This document shows, piece after piece, positions 1-9,292 of a DNA stretch of 64,000 nt (position 1 is its first letter; the number at the start of each line of letters is the position of its first letter). Position numbers and translations under genes: made by a program. This DNA is from Psychrobacter sp. JCM 18900. GTDB taxonomy: Bacteria; Pseudomonadota; Gammaproteobacteria; Pseudomonadales; Moraxellaceae. The notes beneath the pieces were generated by a model. The model saw nothing but the letters and a program-made list of their open reading frames with translations, had not been told where the DNA came from and did not search any database. The DNA lies in assembly GCF_904846625.1 (NCBI RefSeq), contig NZ_CAJHBL010000003.1:585666-649665 (forward strand). The letters are read 5' to 3'.

Positions 1-1157
1 TTGGCCGTATTCAGCGTGGTAAAGTTAAACTTAACACGCCAGTGACTGTCATTGATAAGCATGGCAAAACGCGTAACGGTCGTATCTTAAAAATCATGGG
101 TTACCATGGTCTTGATCGTATTGACGTTGAAGATGCACAAGCAGGTGATATCGTTTGTATCACAGGTATCGATGCACTAAACATTTCTGACACTATTTGT
201 GATCCTAACAACGTTGAAGCACTACCAGCACTAACGGTAGATCAACCTACAGTATCTATGAACTTCCAAGTAAATAATTCACCATTTGCTGGTCGTGAAG
301 GTAAGTTCGTGACTTCACGTAACATTCGTGAGCGTCTTGAGCGTGAATTGATTCATAACGTAGCATTGCGTGTAGAAGACACTGAGTCTCCTGATAAATT
401 TAAAGTATCAGGCCGTGGTGAGCTTCATTTATCAGTACTTATCGAAAACATGCGCCGTGAAGGTTTTGAGCTAGGTGTTTCTGGTCCAGAAGTTATCGTT
501 AAAGAAGTTGATGGTAAGCTACAAGAGCCGTATGAAAACGTTGTCTTCGATATCGAAGAAGAGCATCAAGGTTCTATCATGGAGCAAGTTGGTCTACGCA
601 AAGGCGAGATGACTAACATGGAGCTGGACGGTAAAGGCCGTATGCGTATCGAGGCAACCATACCAGCGCGTGGCTTGATCGGTTTCCGTTCTGAGTTCCT
701 AACCCTGACTTCAGGTAGTGGTATCATGACCTCGAGCTTCTCACATTACGGTCCACAGAAGATCGGTGATGTTGGTGGTCGTTCTAACGGCGTATTGGTT
801 TCTATGGCAAATGGTACTTGCCTAGGTTTTGCTCTATTTAACCTACAGAAACGTGGTAAGTTGTTTGCTGAGCCACAGCTTGAAGTTTATGAAGGTATGA
901 TTGTTGGTCTTAACTCTCGTAACGATGATATGACTGTTAACCCAACGACTGCTAAACAGTTAACCAACGTACGTGCTAGTGGTACTGACGAAGCATTGAC
1001 GTTGACGCCAGCAGTGAAGTTCACTCTTGAGCAAGCGCTTGAATTTATTCAAGACGATGAGCTAGTCGAAGTAACGCCAAAAGCGGTACGTATTCGTAAA
1101 CGCTACTTGACTGAAAGTGAGCGTAAGCGTCACGGCCGTGGTAAGAAAGGTGCTTAA
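1..1157 (+). CDS. typA: GTPase TypA/BipA, C-terminal part (5' end outside window)
   Basis: Ribosome-associated translational GTPase of the EF-G/LepA superfamily, involved in 50S assembly at low temperature and in stress. The frame is open from base 3 and reads GRIQRGKVKLN, which fits the middle of domain II of BipA, so the GTPase domain and start lie outside the window. About 385 residues are visible: the domain II remainder, EF-G-like domains III and V (for example RGELHLSVLIENMRREGFE), and the BipA-specific C-terminal domain with GLIGFRSEFLTLTSG and a basic tail ending ERKRHGRGKKGA. No frame damage is seen. A terminator follows at about 1256-1303. Identification is secure; only completeness is limited by the window edge. 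Confidence 0.97.
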   Translation, partial: GRIQRGKVKLNTPVTVIDKHGKTRNGRILKIMGYHGLDRIDVEDAQAGDIVCITGIDALNISDTICDPNNVEALPALTVDQPTVSMNFQVNNSPFAGREGKFVTSRNIRERLERELIHNVALRVEDTESPDKFKVSGRGELHLSVLIENMRREGFELGVSGPEVIVKEVDGKLQEPYENVVFDIEEEHQGSIMEQVGLRKGEMTNMELDGKGRMRIEATIPARGLIGFRSEFLTLTSGSGIMTSSFSHYGPQKIGDVGGRSNGVLVSMANGTCLGFALFNLQKRGKLFAEPQLEVYEGMIVGLNSRNDDMTVNPTTAKQLTNVRASGTDEALTLTPAVKFTLEQALEFIQDDELVEVTPKAVRIRKRYLTESERKRHGRGKKGA

Positions 1158-1208
1158 TATCAATAAGTGAGTTACTGAGTAATTCATGATATTGATGTTT
1201 GACGCAAA

Positions 1209-1242
1209 CACTTAGTATCAGTAGTTTTACTGGCACTAAGTG
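1209..1242 (+). other. stem-loop in typA 3' region
   Basis: The arms CACTTAG (1209-1215) and CTAAGTG (1236-1242) pair perfectly, and the pairing extends inward with mismatches through ATCAGTA/TACTGGC. No T-tract follows. It lies between the typA stop and the terminator and may stabilise the mRNA end. Confidence 0.4.
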
Positions 1243-1255
1243 ATTCAAAAATTGA

Positions 1256-1303
1256 GCAGTATAAGGTGAGCTATTAGTGGTTCACTTTATACTGCTTTTT
1301 TTT
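1256..1303 (+). terminator. intrinsic terminator of typA
   Basis: GCAGTATAAGGTGA (1256-1269) pairs with TCACTTTATACTGC (1282-1295) with one G-T wobble, and eight T residues follow directly. Correctly oriented and placed about 100 bases after the typA stop. Confidence 0.9.
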
Positions 1304-1437
1304 GTGTTGTAATCTTGGAAAAATACAGACAGAATGAATAGTGGCATTAATGTATTCAATTATTAACATTAAAGCTAGATGTGATACTAATTATATAAAT
1401 ATCTATTTGTTTATAGATAAATTTTGAGGAAAAAACA

Positions 1438-1893
1438 ATGAGTATGGTTTCAGAGTTTAAAGAGTTCGCTGTCAAGGGTAACGTGATGGATCTGGCAGTC
1501 GGTGTCATCATCGGCGGGGCTTTTGCTACCATCACAAAATCTCTGGTAGATGATATTATTATGCCGATTGTCGCTTTTATCTTTGGCGGCGAGATTAATT
1601 TTGAAAACATGTTCTTAGTTTTAGGCGATGCACCTGATGGTATTGCTATGACTTATGATGCGCTCAAAGAGGCAGGTGTACCTGTATTGGCTTACGGTAG
1701 TTTTATTACCGTACTTATTAACTTCCTAATCTTAGCTTTCATCATCTTTATGATGGTTAGAGGTGTCAATAAAATGCGCCGTGCTGAAGAGGTAGAGGAA
1801 GTTATAGAAGAAGCAATAGAAGAGCCATCAGAAGAAGTGAAGTTGCTGCGTGAAATCAGTGCCAAATTAAGTAATACCAGTATTACGAAATAA
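1438..1893 (+). CDS. mscL: large-conductance mechanosensitive channel MscL
   Basis: Homopentameric inner-membrane channel that opens on high membrane tension and releases solutes during hypo-osmotic shock. The 151-residue protein is slightly longer than the usual 130-140. It has the N-terminal amphipathic helix ([19 protein letters not shown]), TM1 with the glycine-rich pore segment [18 protein letters not shown] (about 22-45), a periplasmic loop, TM2 (about 83-105, [19 protein letters not shown]) and an acidic cytoplasmic C-terminal helix ([24 protein letters not shown]). Start: GAGG about 8 bases before ATG 1438; a second ATG at 1444 is possible. Single-gene unit closed by a terminator. Confidence 0.97.
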   Translation: MSMVSEFKEFAVKGNVMDLAVGVIIGGAFATITKSLVDDIIMPIVAFIFGGEINFENMFLVLGDAPDGIAMTYDALKEAGVPVLAYGSFITVLINFLILAFIIFMMVRGVNKMRRAEEVEEVIEEAIEEPSEEVKLLREISAKLSNTSITK

Positions 1894-1913
1894 ATTATCA
1901 ACTCGTTGACAAT

Positions 1914-1946
1914 AAAAAAGGCTAACTTCTTGTTAGCCCTTTTTTT
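1914..1946. terminator. bidirectional terminator between mscL and the exported-protein gene
   Basis: GGCTAAC (1920-1926) pairs with GTTAGCC (1932-1938), flanked by an A-run on the left and a T-run on the right, so it can act on both strands for these convergent genes. Confidence 0.9.
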
Positions 1947-2007
1947 CTATAAAGTATTTACTATCATCTTTTATAGAATATTGAATGTTTTTACTAAAAG
2001 AGTGCTT

Positions 2008-2448
2008 TTACGGAGTAACCACTACATAATCATTGGTGTTAATCAGAATTTCTGATGGTTGATCGACAACGATACGTACCACGTTATTATCAATAACTTG
2101 AGATTTGTAATAGTTGTCTTCTGCAACTGTGCAGCCTAAACAACGTCCCATCGCATCCCAAGGTTCAACAAATAGTTTCTGCTGTGCTTGATCTGCATTA
2201 CCACCAATAAGTGAGAAAGGTAGGCTTACGATATAAGCTGCCGTACCAGCCACAGCATTCACGAGTTGCAGTGGCTTACCAACAATCGTATCGACTACCA
2301 TCGTCTCGTATGAAGGACCGAAATCAGTTTCATCAATTTCTATAGCTGCAAAAGTAGGCTGAATAGTCGCAGCTACCAATCCTAAAGTTGCCAATACAGT
2401 AAAAAATCTCTGCTTAACTGTGCGTTGAGTTTTTGCTTTAACAGTCAT
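2008..2448 (-). CDS. small exported protein of unknown function
   Basis: 146 residues with a clear Sec signal peptide: basic start (KAKTQRTVKQR), hydrophobic core FFTVLATLGLVAATI and a probable cut after PTFA at about residue 34. The mature part has a hydrophobic stretch (about 60-83, AVAGTAAYIVSLPFSLIGG) and a conserved-looking motif WDAMGRCLGC with a CxxC pair (C103, C106). I do not recognise a named family. The protein could be periplasmic or inner-membrane-anchored, and the CxxC may bind metal or heme or form a disulfide. The start at 2448 is supported by AGGA about 8 bases upstream. Convergent with mscL and sharing its terminator. Confidence 0.8.
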   Translation of the reverse strand: MTVKAKTQRTVKQRFFTVLATLGLVAATIQPTFAAIEIDETDFGPSYETMVVDTIVGKPLQLVNAVAGTAAYIVSLPFSLIGGNADQAQQKLFVEPWDAMGRCLGCTVAEDNYYKSQVIDNNVVRIVVDQPSEILINTNDYVVVTP

Positions 2449-2661
2449 AACGATATCCTGAAACTCATAGTAGTATGATTAATGGCTGCTGCTATCTTCA
2501 CACAGGAATCTTGCGGCAACAATAGTTAGGCTAAATATTACAGAAAAATAAATGATACGCACTATTTATGTAAGCGCTAGCACTATTAAAGCAAGATGCG
2601 CGCTAATAAGCAACAAAAATGAGAATAATCTAGTTATAGCTTTGGCAATATTTGATACTTT

Positions 2662-2708
2662 CAAAAGTAAATACTGTATCTAAATATTACCTTAATCTAG
2701 ATACAGTA
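2662..2708 (-). terminator. probable terminator of mutM
   Basis: A perfect 11-base inverted repeat, TACTGTATCTA (2672-2682) and TAGATACAGTA (2698-2708), lies just after the mutM stop. On the minus strand it is followed by a T-rich tail (TTTACTTTTG). The 15-base loop is long for a terminator. Confidence 0.55.
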
Positions 2709-2733
2709 CAAACAAACGGATATCAATTATTAG

Positions 2734-3675
2734 CTATTTTAACGGCTGACAATTTGGACAATAAACACTAGCTCTACCAGTAAGCTTGATATTCTCTAGC
2801 GTCGTACTACAATGCACACAGCTCTCTCCTTGTCTACCATACACATTTAAGGTTTGCTGAAAGTAACCAGTTTGACCACTTGCTACTGTGAAATCCCGTA
2901 GGGTCGAACCGCCCAGTTTTATCGCTTTCTTTAAAATTTCTTTAATATGATTCACTAAAATGACAATCTGATCGTATGAAATTTGATTGGCTGGTGTAGC
3001 AGGGTGGATGCCAGACAAGTACAGGCTTTCAGTTGCATAAATATTGCCAACCCCCACTACGACCTCTTGTTCCATGATGACAGATTTAATAGCCCGAGTA
3101 ATGGGTTTTAGTCGCTTATTCGTTTTAGTATCATCTGACGATGACCCATTGTTATCTTGACTAGATAAATCTATACGCTGGATTAAACTGTACAAATAGT
3201 CTGCGGTAAAATCTTTTGAAAGCGGCTCAGGACCCAGATGATCTAGTAGTTTATTGCCGTAATCTTCATGCCATAGTACTGAACCAAAACGTCTAGGATC
3301 ATAGTAATGTAGCTGAGACTTTTTGTTAGCAGTATCATTAAAAACGACGACCAGATGGTCATGTTTACGTTTATCAGTACCATAGTTATGTTGCTGTAAG
3401 CTACCTGACATTCCTAAGTGAATAAGAAGCTGACGTGGTTCAACTTTATTGGCTGACATTGTAGCGTTATTCTGTGCATCTGCTGGCAGAAAATTAAGAA
3501 TCAGATACTTTGCTCGGCGCTCGACACTATCTAAGGTGTAATTAACCAGCGCGTCCAAGTTATCTGGCATCATCCACCGCAGCTTTGGTTGAAATACTTT
3601 AACATCAACTACCTGTTGCCCCAACAATGGAGCAAGGCTGGCTTTAGTGGTTTCTACTTCAGGTAATTCAGGCAT
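2734..3675 (-). CDS. mutM: formamidopyrimidine-DNA glycosylase (Fpg/MutM)
   Basis: Bifunctional base-excision enzyme that removes 8-oxoguanine and formamidopyrimidines and nicks the abasic site. The start is set at ATG 3675, not the upstream in-frame TTG (3690), because the catalytic nucleophile must be the N-terminal proline: MPELPEVETT gives Pro2 and Glu3. The beta-hairpin lysine is in RRAKYL (K56). H2TH region VVGVGNIYATESLYLSG is followed by the C-terminal zinc finger CVHC...CPNC. At 313 residues it is about 40 longer than E. coli MutM. The extra length is in polar insertions near residues 64-80 (PADAQNNATMSANK) and in a Ser/Asp/Asn-rich stretch before the H2TH domain. It follows relA by 55 bases and is probably co-transcribed. 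Confidence 0.96.
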   Translation of the reverse strand: MPELPEVETTKASLAPLLGQQVVDVKVFQPKLRWMMPDNLDALVNYTLDSVERRAKYLILNFLPADAQNNATMSANKVEPRQLLIHLGMSGSLQQHNYGTDKRKHDHLVVVFNDTANKKSQLHYYDPRRFGSVLWHEDYGNKLLDHLGPEPLSKDFTADYLYSLIQRIDLSSQDNNGSSSDDTKTNKRLKPITRAIKSVIMEQEVVVGVGNIYATESLYLSGIHPATPANQISYDQIVILVNHIKEILKKAIKLGGSTLRDFTVASGQTGYFQQTLNVYGRQGESCVHCSTTLENIKLTGRASVYCPNCQPLK

Positions 3676-3730
3676 AGTATTTTTTGACAACTCTATTATA
3701 AAATAAACAACGACTGGCTTAAGGTTTTAT

Positions 3731-6268
3731 TTACACAACTGCACGGCGCGCGTGCAAAATACCATGTTGCTGTTCTAATTTTGCGAGCAACTTAGACAAA
3801 TGCGCTAAGCCTGAGACTTCAATATGGAACTTTAAAAAAGCAATATTGTCGTCATTGCTTAACGTTTGAACTTGGCGAATATTGACGTTTTCTTTATCAA
3901 TTATCTGTGTCAAATCACGTAGCAAACCGCGTCGGTCATATGCTTCGACATGAATATCAACGGGCTGATAACGCCCCGTCTGCACTTGCCAAGCGGCTTC
4001 TATCTTGCGCTCAGGGTCACGCTCGACCAGACGTAAGTACTCTGGGCAGCCTCTATTGTGCACGCTAACGCCGCGCGATAAAGTGATGTAGCCAGCAATC
4101 GGTTCGCCATGCACAGGATGACAACAACCTGCCAAATTGATTTCGATATTATCCAAACCATCGATATGGATTTTATAGGCATCGAGCTTACCTGTATCTC
4201 GGTTATCTACATGAGGTACAAAGCTCTCTGGTGGTATCTCAGGTTCAAGGTGTAGCTGACGAGAGATATGACTGGTCAACTGATTCAGGCCAATATCACC
4301 TGTCACCAGCCCCACGATAATATCATCGGTCGTATTGACATGAAAATGCTGAATATAGTCGTTTAGATCAATACTATTAGGATGAACAGATAGGCGCTCA
4401 AGCTCTTTACTGAGCATTTGGCGACCTATTTCAATATTCTTATCACGGTCTTGCTTATTAAACCACTGGCGCAGTTTTGAACGGGCCCGATTGGTATGAA
4501 TGTAACCTAGCGATGCTACCAACCAATCACGATTGGGCTCACGCGAAGCCTTAGTGATAATCTCAACTTGCTCACCTGTTTTCAACTGATATGTCAGTGG
4601 CACATAGCGCTGATTAACGCGGGCTGCCTGCGCGCGGTTGCCAACTTGAGTATGTACATAGTAGGCAAAATCAAGAACGGTCGCGCCTTTTGGTAGCTCA
4701 GTAATATCACCGTCACGGCTAAAGATATAAATACGTTCTAGCTCATCAAAATCAACAAGTTGTTCTTCTTCGTCAAACTCAATATCGTCTATCTCTTCGC
4801 CCGCTACCACAGCTGAGCGTGGCTGATTGCGTGTTTCATTATTGATAGATAATAATTGGCGTAGTGAGCTGATTCTTTGATTCAGATAATTGTCTTTCTT
4901 ATTCTTTAGCCCTTCTTTGTAATTAACGTGCGCACACATGCCAAGTTCGGCCTCAAAGTGCATCTCATGAGTACGAATCTGGACTTCCAGTGATTTATTT
5001 TCCGCGATTACAGCAGTATGTAGCGAGCGATAACCATTGGACTTAGGGTTAGTAATATAGTCATCGAACTGCTCAGGAATATAACGCCATAAGCCGTGTA
5101 CTAGGCCTAAAACGTGATAACAGTCAGAAGGGCTATTGACCAAGACGCGCAAGGCACGAATATCATAAAGCTGATCGAACGATAAACCTTTAAGCTTCAT
5201 TTTTCGATAAATAGAGTAGATATGCTTGACGCGCCCAGATACTTCGCCTTCGATACTGGCATCTGCTAATGATTCATTTAGCTTGTCTTGTACGCGCTGA
5301 ATATAGGACTCACGTTCGCTACGTTTTTCTGACAGTAGCTTAGCAATTTCTTTATAGCGATCAGGCGCGAGATAACGGAAAGCTAAATCTTCGAGCTCCC
5401 ATTTTAGCTGTGCAATACCTAAACGATGGGCTAATGGCGCATAAATAGTCATGACCTCACGCGCGACACGAGTTTGACGCTCTGGCCTAGAAAACGTCAA
5501 TTCACGCATGGCAAAGGTACGCTCTGCCAATTTGATGAGTACCACACGCACGTCGTTGGTGACAGAGATGAGCATGCTATAAATATTTGATAGCTGATCA
5601 CGTTGATTATTGACGAAATGGTCTTCTAAGCGCTTGTTACTCTCAATAATCTCCGACAGCTTACCCATTGCAAGGGTGTCTTTAACAAGCGTCAAAATAT
5701 CTGGACCAAAGTTTTTTTCAACTTCAGCGAGACTAATGATTGATTTGCGGGCACTGCGATACAGCATGGCCGCGACCAATGCGTCTTCATCTTGGTAAAG
5801 ATAGGTCAAGATATCAGTCATACCAATACCGGTCACATAAGCGCCTGAGCGCTCAGACTCACTGGTATTCATATGACTGCGAATAAACTCGCAAGCTGCA
5901 CTTAGGTTGGGTACTGACTCTTGTCCAATACGCTTGGCCACATTATCTAGCCAAGTAGGTACGTCGATATTAGCTTGGTCTAAGTCGACCGCCTCAAGCT
6001 CATCGTTTGATAGCGCATTGGTATCATCCAAATACTCGTCTTCAGTGTGAGGGTCATGCAAATGATAAGTGTGTGCGGCTGAGCGATCAAAAGTAGTATG
6101 TAGCTTGTGAGTTGCCAACTGGTATTTGATGTCGAGGGGAATTTGGGCATAGCTATTGGCTGACTGGTGAGAGCGTTGGCTCGCCACCAGTTGCGCCGCA
6201 AGTGTTGCACTATCGGCCTGCGTGGTCTGTCCATCCACCAGCGGTAATCCTTCACGAATTTTTACCAT
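3731..6268 (-). CDS. relA: GTP pyrophosphokinase RelA, (p)ppGpp synthetase I
   Basis: Ribosome-associated stringent-response enzyme that makes (p)ppGpp from ATP and GTP/GDP when uncharged tRNA accumulates. The 845-residue protein has the long-RSH order: an N-terminal hydrolase-like domain lacking the HD and ED residues (VAAMLYRSARKS in place of the HD motif, so hydrolysis is not expected), a synthetase domain (GRVKHIYSIYRKMKLKG, DQLYDIRALRV, KSNGYRSLHTAV, VQIRTHEMH), a TGS domain (IYIFSRDGDITELPKGATV), a zinc-finger segment (AGCCHPVHGEPIAGY, NRGCPEY) and a C-terminal ACT domain. The start is backed by AGAGGAG 6 bases before ATG. It follows rlmD with a 423-base gap that contains a perfect hairpin. 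The defective HD site and the rlmD neighbour separate it from SpoT. Confidence 0.97.
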   Translation of the reverse strand: MVKIREGLPLVDGQTTQADSATLAAQLVASQRSHQSANSYAQIPLDIKYQLATHKLHTTFDRSAAHTYHLHDPHTEDEYLDDTNALSNDELEAVDLDQANIDVPTWLDNVAKRIGQESVPNLSAACEFIRSHMNTSESERSGAYVTGIGMTDILTYLYQDEDALVAAMLYRSARKSIISLAEVEKNFGPDILTLVKDTLAMGKLSEIIESNKRLEDHFVNNQRDQLSNIYSMLISVTNDVRVVLIKLAERTFAMRELTFSRPERQTRVAREVMTIYAPLAHRLGIAQLKWELEDLAFRYLAPDRYKEIAKLLSEKRSERESYIQRVQDKLNESLADASIEGEVSGRVKHIYSIYRKMKLKGLSFDQLYDIRALRVLVNSPSDCYHVLGLVHGLWRYIPEQFDDYITNPKSNGYRSLHTAVIAENKSLEVQIRTHEMHFEAELGMCAHVNYKEGLKNKKDNYLNQRISSLRQLLSINNETRNQPRSAVVAGEEIDDIEFDEEEQLVDFDELERIYIFSRDGDITELPKGATVLDFAYYVHTQVGNRAQAARVNQRYVPLTYQLKTGEQVEIITKASREPNRDWLVASLGYIHTNRARSKLRQWFNKQDRDKNIEIGRQMLSKELERLSVHPNSIDLNDYIQHFHVNTTDDIIVGLVTGDIGLNQLTSHISRQLHLEPEIPPESFVPHVDNRDTGKLDAYKIHIDGLDNIEINLAGCCHPVHGEPIAGYITLSRGVSVHNRGCPEYLRLVERDPERKIEAAWQVQTGRYQPVDIHVEAYDRRGLLRDLTQIIDKENVNIRQVQTLSNDDNIAFLKFHIEVSGLAHLSKLLAKLEQQHGILHARRAVV

Positions 6269-6691
6269 AGCCGACTCCTCTTAGCTATTTTGAATTGATT
6301 ATAACCTCATCTACTATGCACACACTCTGAATTAACGATCCATAAAGTGTCAGCTATAAACCAATACAACTGCTAAAAATGTTATTTTTAGCAGCTATAA
6401 AATGCGCGTAAAATATATAAAGCTATGAGTGCAAATGCTTGCTATGTAGCGATTGGAAACATCATCAAAAACATAGGAAGATTGTTTACTATTATCTCAT
6501 TTTAAAGTGACAAATCAAGCGAGCCTCTGTATGGCTGTGGTCAATTACGCTAAATAATGGCTATTTATTAGCACAAACTTATCAAAGCTTTGAGTTATCT
6601 TAGATAATCGTAATAACGCTTAATTGTCTCTTTAATTAGGTTTAACTATCAGTTGTTATTGACTATTAATCATTTTTGAAGATTAATAACG
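6269..6691. other. 423-base intergenic region between rlmD and relA
   Basis: No credible reading frame. It is AT-rich and contains a perfect hairpin at 6370-6394 and a weak inverted repeat just after rlmD (6664-6671 with 6681-6688). It probably holds a relA promoter, but I see no unambiguous -35/-10 pair. Confidence 0.5.
6370..6394 (-). promoter_or_regulatory. perfect stem-loop upstream of relA
   Basis: CTGCTAAAAAT (6370-6380), loop GTT, ATTTTTAGCAG (6384-6394): an 11-bp perfect stem about 100 bases before the relA start. No T-tract follows on the minus strand, so it is not a typical terminator. It could be an mRNA leader structure or an operator. Confidence 0.4.
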
Positions 6692-8263
6692 TTAAATCGC
6701 TACTCTTTCAAAGCGAGCGATAGATTCAACATGACCCGTATGGCAGAACATATCCATCACGCCAGCATGAGTCAGACGATAGCCTTGTTCTAACAATGCT
6801 TTTGTATCACGAGCAAGGGTCGCTGGATTACAAGACACATAAACAATGCGCTCAGCATTGAATTTTGGCAAATATTGCATAATCTCCCAAGCACCAGAGC
6901 GCGGTGGATCAATCAACAGTGCATCGAAGCCTTGATTGGCCCATGGCTTATCAGTACAGTCTTGAGTCAAATCTTGACTGTAAAACTCAGTATTGTTAAT
7001 ACCGTTGCGACGAGCGTTGTCAGCAGCACGTTTGGTCATGGCCTCACTGCCTTCGACACCGACTATTGAGCCTGTCTCGCCAACGAGGCGCGCTAATGGC
7101 AAGCTAAAGTTACCCAAACCACTGAATAAATCTAATACGCGTTCGCCTGCTTTTAAATCCAACAAGTCACAGGCAAGCTTAGTCATCTGACGGTTCACAG
7201 ATAGATTTACTTGAGTAAAGTCAGTAGGGATAAATTCAAAAGTCAGATCATACTCTGGCAATTGATAATATAAACGCCCAAATTGCTCGCTCAAATCATC
7301 AGCGTCTGTCAAAGCAATACGTTGGATGCTATCAACGCCTTTCGACTGCAAATATAGCTGCCAATTACGCGCTGCAAAAAATACTTTTAGTTTGTCTATA
7401 TCAGCGTCTGACAACGGTTCTAAATTACGTACGATGAGCGCAACTGGCTGATTGCCATCAGGTAGTTCTGGCAGTTGCTCACCCATTGCAAGCTCAAGCT
7501 GAGCAATTTTGTCACGACTCTCTAAAGTGCTAATAAGCGTTTTTAGGTTTTCAATCTCAAACCCAATACGCGGATCCAAGATATGACATTCATTTAGCTC
7601 TGCCAAGAAGTTACTTGAACGCTCGCGGAAGCCGACAAGCGCGGTTTCTTTTTTGACAACATAGCGCACGCCCAAACGTGCTTTGGTACGATAACCAAGA
7701 CGATCACCGACCACAGGAGGGAGCCAATTGTCAGGTTCCGCGTTGGCTTGATGCATTAGCATTTCAGCCAGTACCGACTGCTTAAAGTTTATCTGACCAT
7801 CTGGCTGCCAGTGCTGCAAGTTACAACCACCGCAAGTACCAAAATGCGGGCATGGTGGGACAGCACGTTCAGGGTTTGGGTTGGCAGTAATACTAATGGC
7901 ATCGCCTTCTTCAAAGCTAGCACGGCTGTTGGTTATTTTTACTAAGGCGCTTTCACCTGGGAGGGCAAAACTAACAAAGATTTTTTTGCCGTGTTTATCT
8001 TCAGCATGGCCTTCCGCAACGTCAAAACCATTACCATAGACAGCAACACCGCGACCATCATGTGACAAGCCATCAATATTAAATGGAATTGGCTCTGCAT
8101 CTTTTAGGCGACGACGTGTCTTTGATGATGGCTTCGATTTTTTCTTACTAGGCGGAATGACAATCGTTTGGGTGTCGTTTGTTTGAGCTTCATTCGCTTG
8201 AGCGTTACTGTTTTGCGCTGCCATATCAGATGCTGTAGATGTTTTTGAATCGGTGGGTTGCAT
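6692..8263 (-). CDS. rlmD: 23S rRNA (uracil-1939-C5)-methyltransferase RlmD
   Basis: SAM-dependent RNA m5U methyltransferase with a [4Fe-4S] cluster. The 523-residue protein carries a low-complexity basic extension (about 1-55: Gln/Asn/Thr-rich, then [13 protein letters not shown]) before a TRAM RNA-binding domain (about 60-115, [15 protein letters not shown]). Cluster cysteines are C138, C144, C147 ([10 protein letters not shown]) and C226 (NECHIL). The methyltransferase core has [14 protein letters not shown] for SAM binding, DPPRSGA, and the catalytic cysteine in [12 protein letters not shown]. Start ATG 8263 has AAGG/AGG upstream. The order cysM-rlmD-relA, divergent from the BarA/GacS kinase, is the arrangement known from Pseudomonas and relatives. 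The N-terminal extension is unusual compared with E. coli RlmD (433 residues). Confidence 0.96.
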   Translation of the reverse strand: MQPTDSKTSTASDMAAQNSNAQANEAQTNDTQTIVIPPSKKKSKPSSKTRRRLKDAEPIPFNIDGLSHDGRGVAVYGNGFDVAEGHAEDKHGKKIFVSFALPGESALVKITNSRASFEEGDAISITANPNPERAVPPCPHFGTCGGCNLQHWQPDGQINFKQSVLAEMLMHQANAEPDNWLPPVVGDRLGYRTKARLGVRYVVKKETALVGFRERSSNFLAELNECHILDPRIGFEIENLKTLISTLESRDKIAQLELAMGEQLPELPDGNQPVALIVRNLEPLSDADIDKLKVFFAARNWQLYLQSKGVDSIQRIALTDADDLSEQFGRLYYQLPEYDLTFEFIPTDFTQVNLSVNRQMTKLACDLLDLKAGERVLDLFSGLGNFSLPLARLVGETGSIVGVEGSEAMTKRAADNARRNGINNTEFYSQDLTQDCTDKPWANQGFDALLIDPPRSGAWEIMQYLPKFNAERIVYVSCNPATLARDTKALLEQGYRLTHAGVMDMFCHTGHVESIARFERVAI

Positions 8264-8325
8264 AAACCTGCCTTAATAATAAATAACCAGAAGAAGGGAA
8301 TGAAAAACTGCTAATAGTGCTAATT

Positions 8326-9150
8326 CTATAATTTGGGTGCCGATGACCAGTCAGCGATAAACTCTTGATGTCGCGGACTACCGTCAGTCTGGGTATACTT
8401 TGCCAGATAGTCATAGCTCTGCTGCTGCCAAGCATCAAAATCTTGTGAAGACAACTGTCCTGTTAGACGTAACCAGCGTAAATAAATAAGCCAAGTGTTC
8501 ATAACATCAGACTCACAGTATATAGATAGGGTCTGCCAGTCACCGCTACTAACAAGCGCGCCAACCATGCTTCCATCCACGTCAGTTTTACCGGGTAATC
8601 CGTACAGACTTGCGACGATATCCATGGCTTCGCGGCGACTAGCACCATACTGGCTAAACCGATCCATCAAGTCTAGATGACGTGTATGAAAACGATTAAC
8701 ATAGTTATCAAAGCGCATGTTTTTAATACGCTCGCCTTCTTCGAACAGCCATGGTGCTGACAAATCATATTGCATGGCACGATATATCAGTACAGGTATG
8801 TCAAAGCCTGAGCCATTCCAGCTAATAAGTTGCGGCAGTGTCTCAATGTCGTTAAATGCTCTAAAGAATTTGGCTAGGATTTCTTTTTCACTAAATTTAT
8901 CGGCAGTCAAAGAAAATAGCGATAACTTCCCATCCTTGATATACAGAGCTGAGATACAGACGATGCGCTGTAGTGGCAAGCGCATGAAATCATGCCCTGC
9001 CTCTTGTGTACGTATCGCTGTCAGCGCACTTAACGCATCCGCATCGTTAAGATCGGCCAATTGCGGATAGATACGGCGTGCTGCATCGACATCGGCGACA
9101 GTCTCGATATCAAAAACCAATATAGGGTCGGATGGTAGCGCTTGTGACAT
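8326..9150 (-). CDS. predicted 3'-5' exonuclease, PolB-like (DNA_pol_B_exo2)
   Basis: DnaQ-fold exonuclease resembling the proofreading domain of family-B DNA polymerases, as a stand-alone protein of 274 residues. Visible motifs: Exo I LVFDIETVAD (Asp and Glu metal ligands), Exo II SWNGSGFDIPVL, and Exo III YCESDVMNTWLIYLR with its aspartate. The body also carries QRIVCISALYIKDGK. The substrate (DNA or RNA) cannot be read from the sequence. ATG 9150 has AGGATT upstream. It sits between cysM (142 bases) and rlmD (62 bases) on the same strand and may be co-transcribed with rlmD. Confidence 0.88.
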   Translation of the reverse strand: MSQALPSDPILVFDIETVADVDAARRIYPQLADLNDADALSALTAIRTQEAGHDFMRLPLQRIVCISALYIKDGKLSLFSLTADKFSEKEILAKFFRAFNDIETLPQLISWNGSGFDIPVLIYRAMQYDLSAPWLFEEGERIKNMRFDNYVNRFHTRHLDLMDRFSQYGASRREAMDIVASLYGLPGKTDVDGSMVGALVSSGDWQTLSIYCESDVMNTWLIYLRWLRLTGQLSSQDFDAWQQQSYDYLAKYTQTDGSPRHQEFIADWSSAPKL

Positions 9151-9292
9151 AGATAATCCTGACTATTTATGAGCTGATAGTTAATTCATTATAAAAGAAT
9201 GACAGCGCTAACCTTGCTTGAAGTATTGCATCTGCACTTGGCCGCTTTGCACTTCTTTCAAATTAACGATACTAAATGGCATTTCTTATGCA

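Noticed and set aside
5980..6255. 91-codon minus-strand frame overlapping the relA 5' end
   Set aside because: Out-of-frame shadow inside relA, whose own start has a strong ribosome-binding site.
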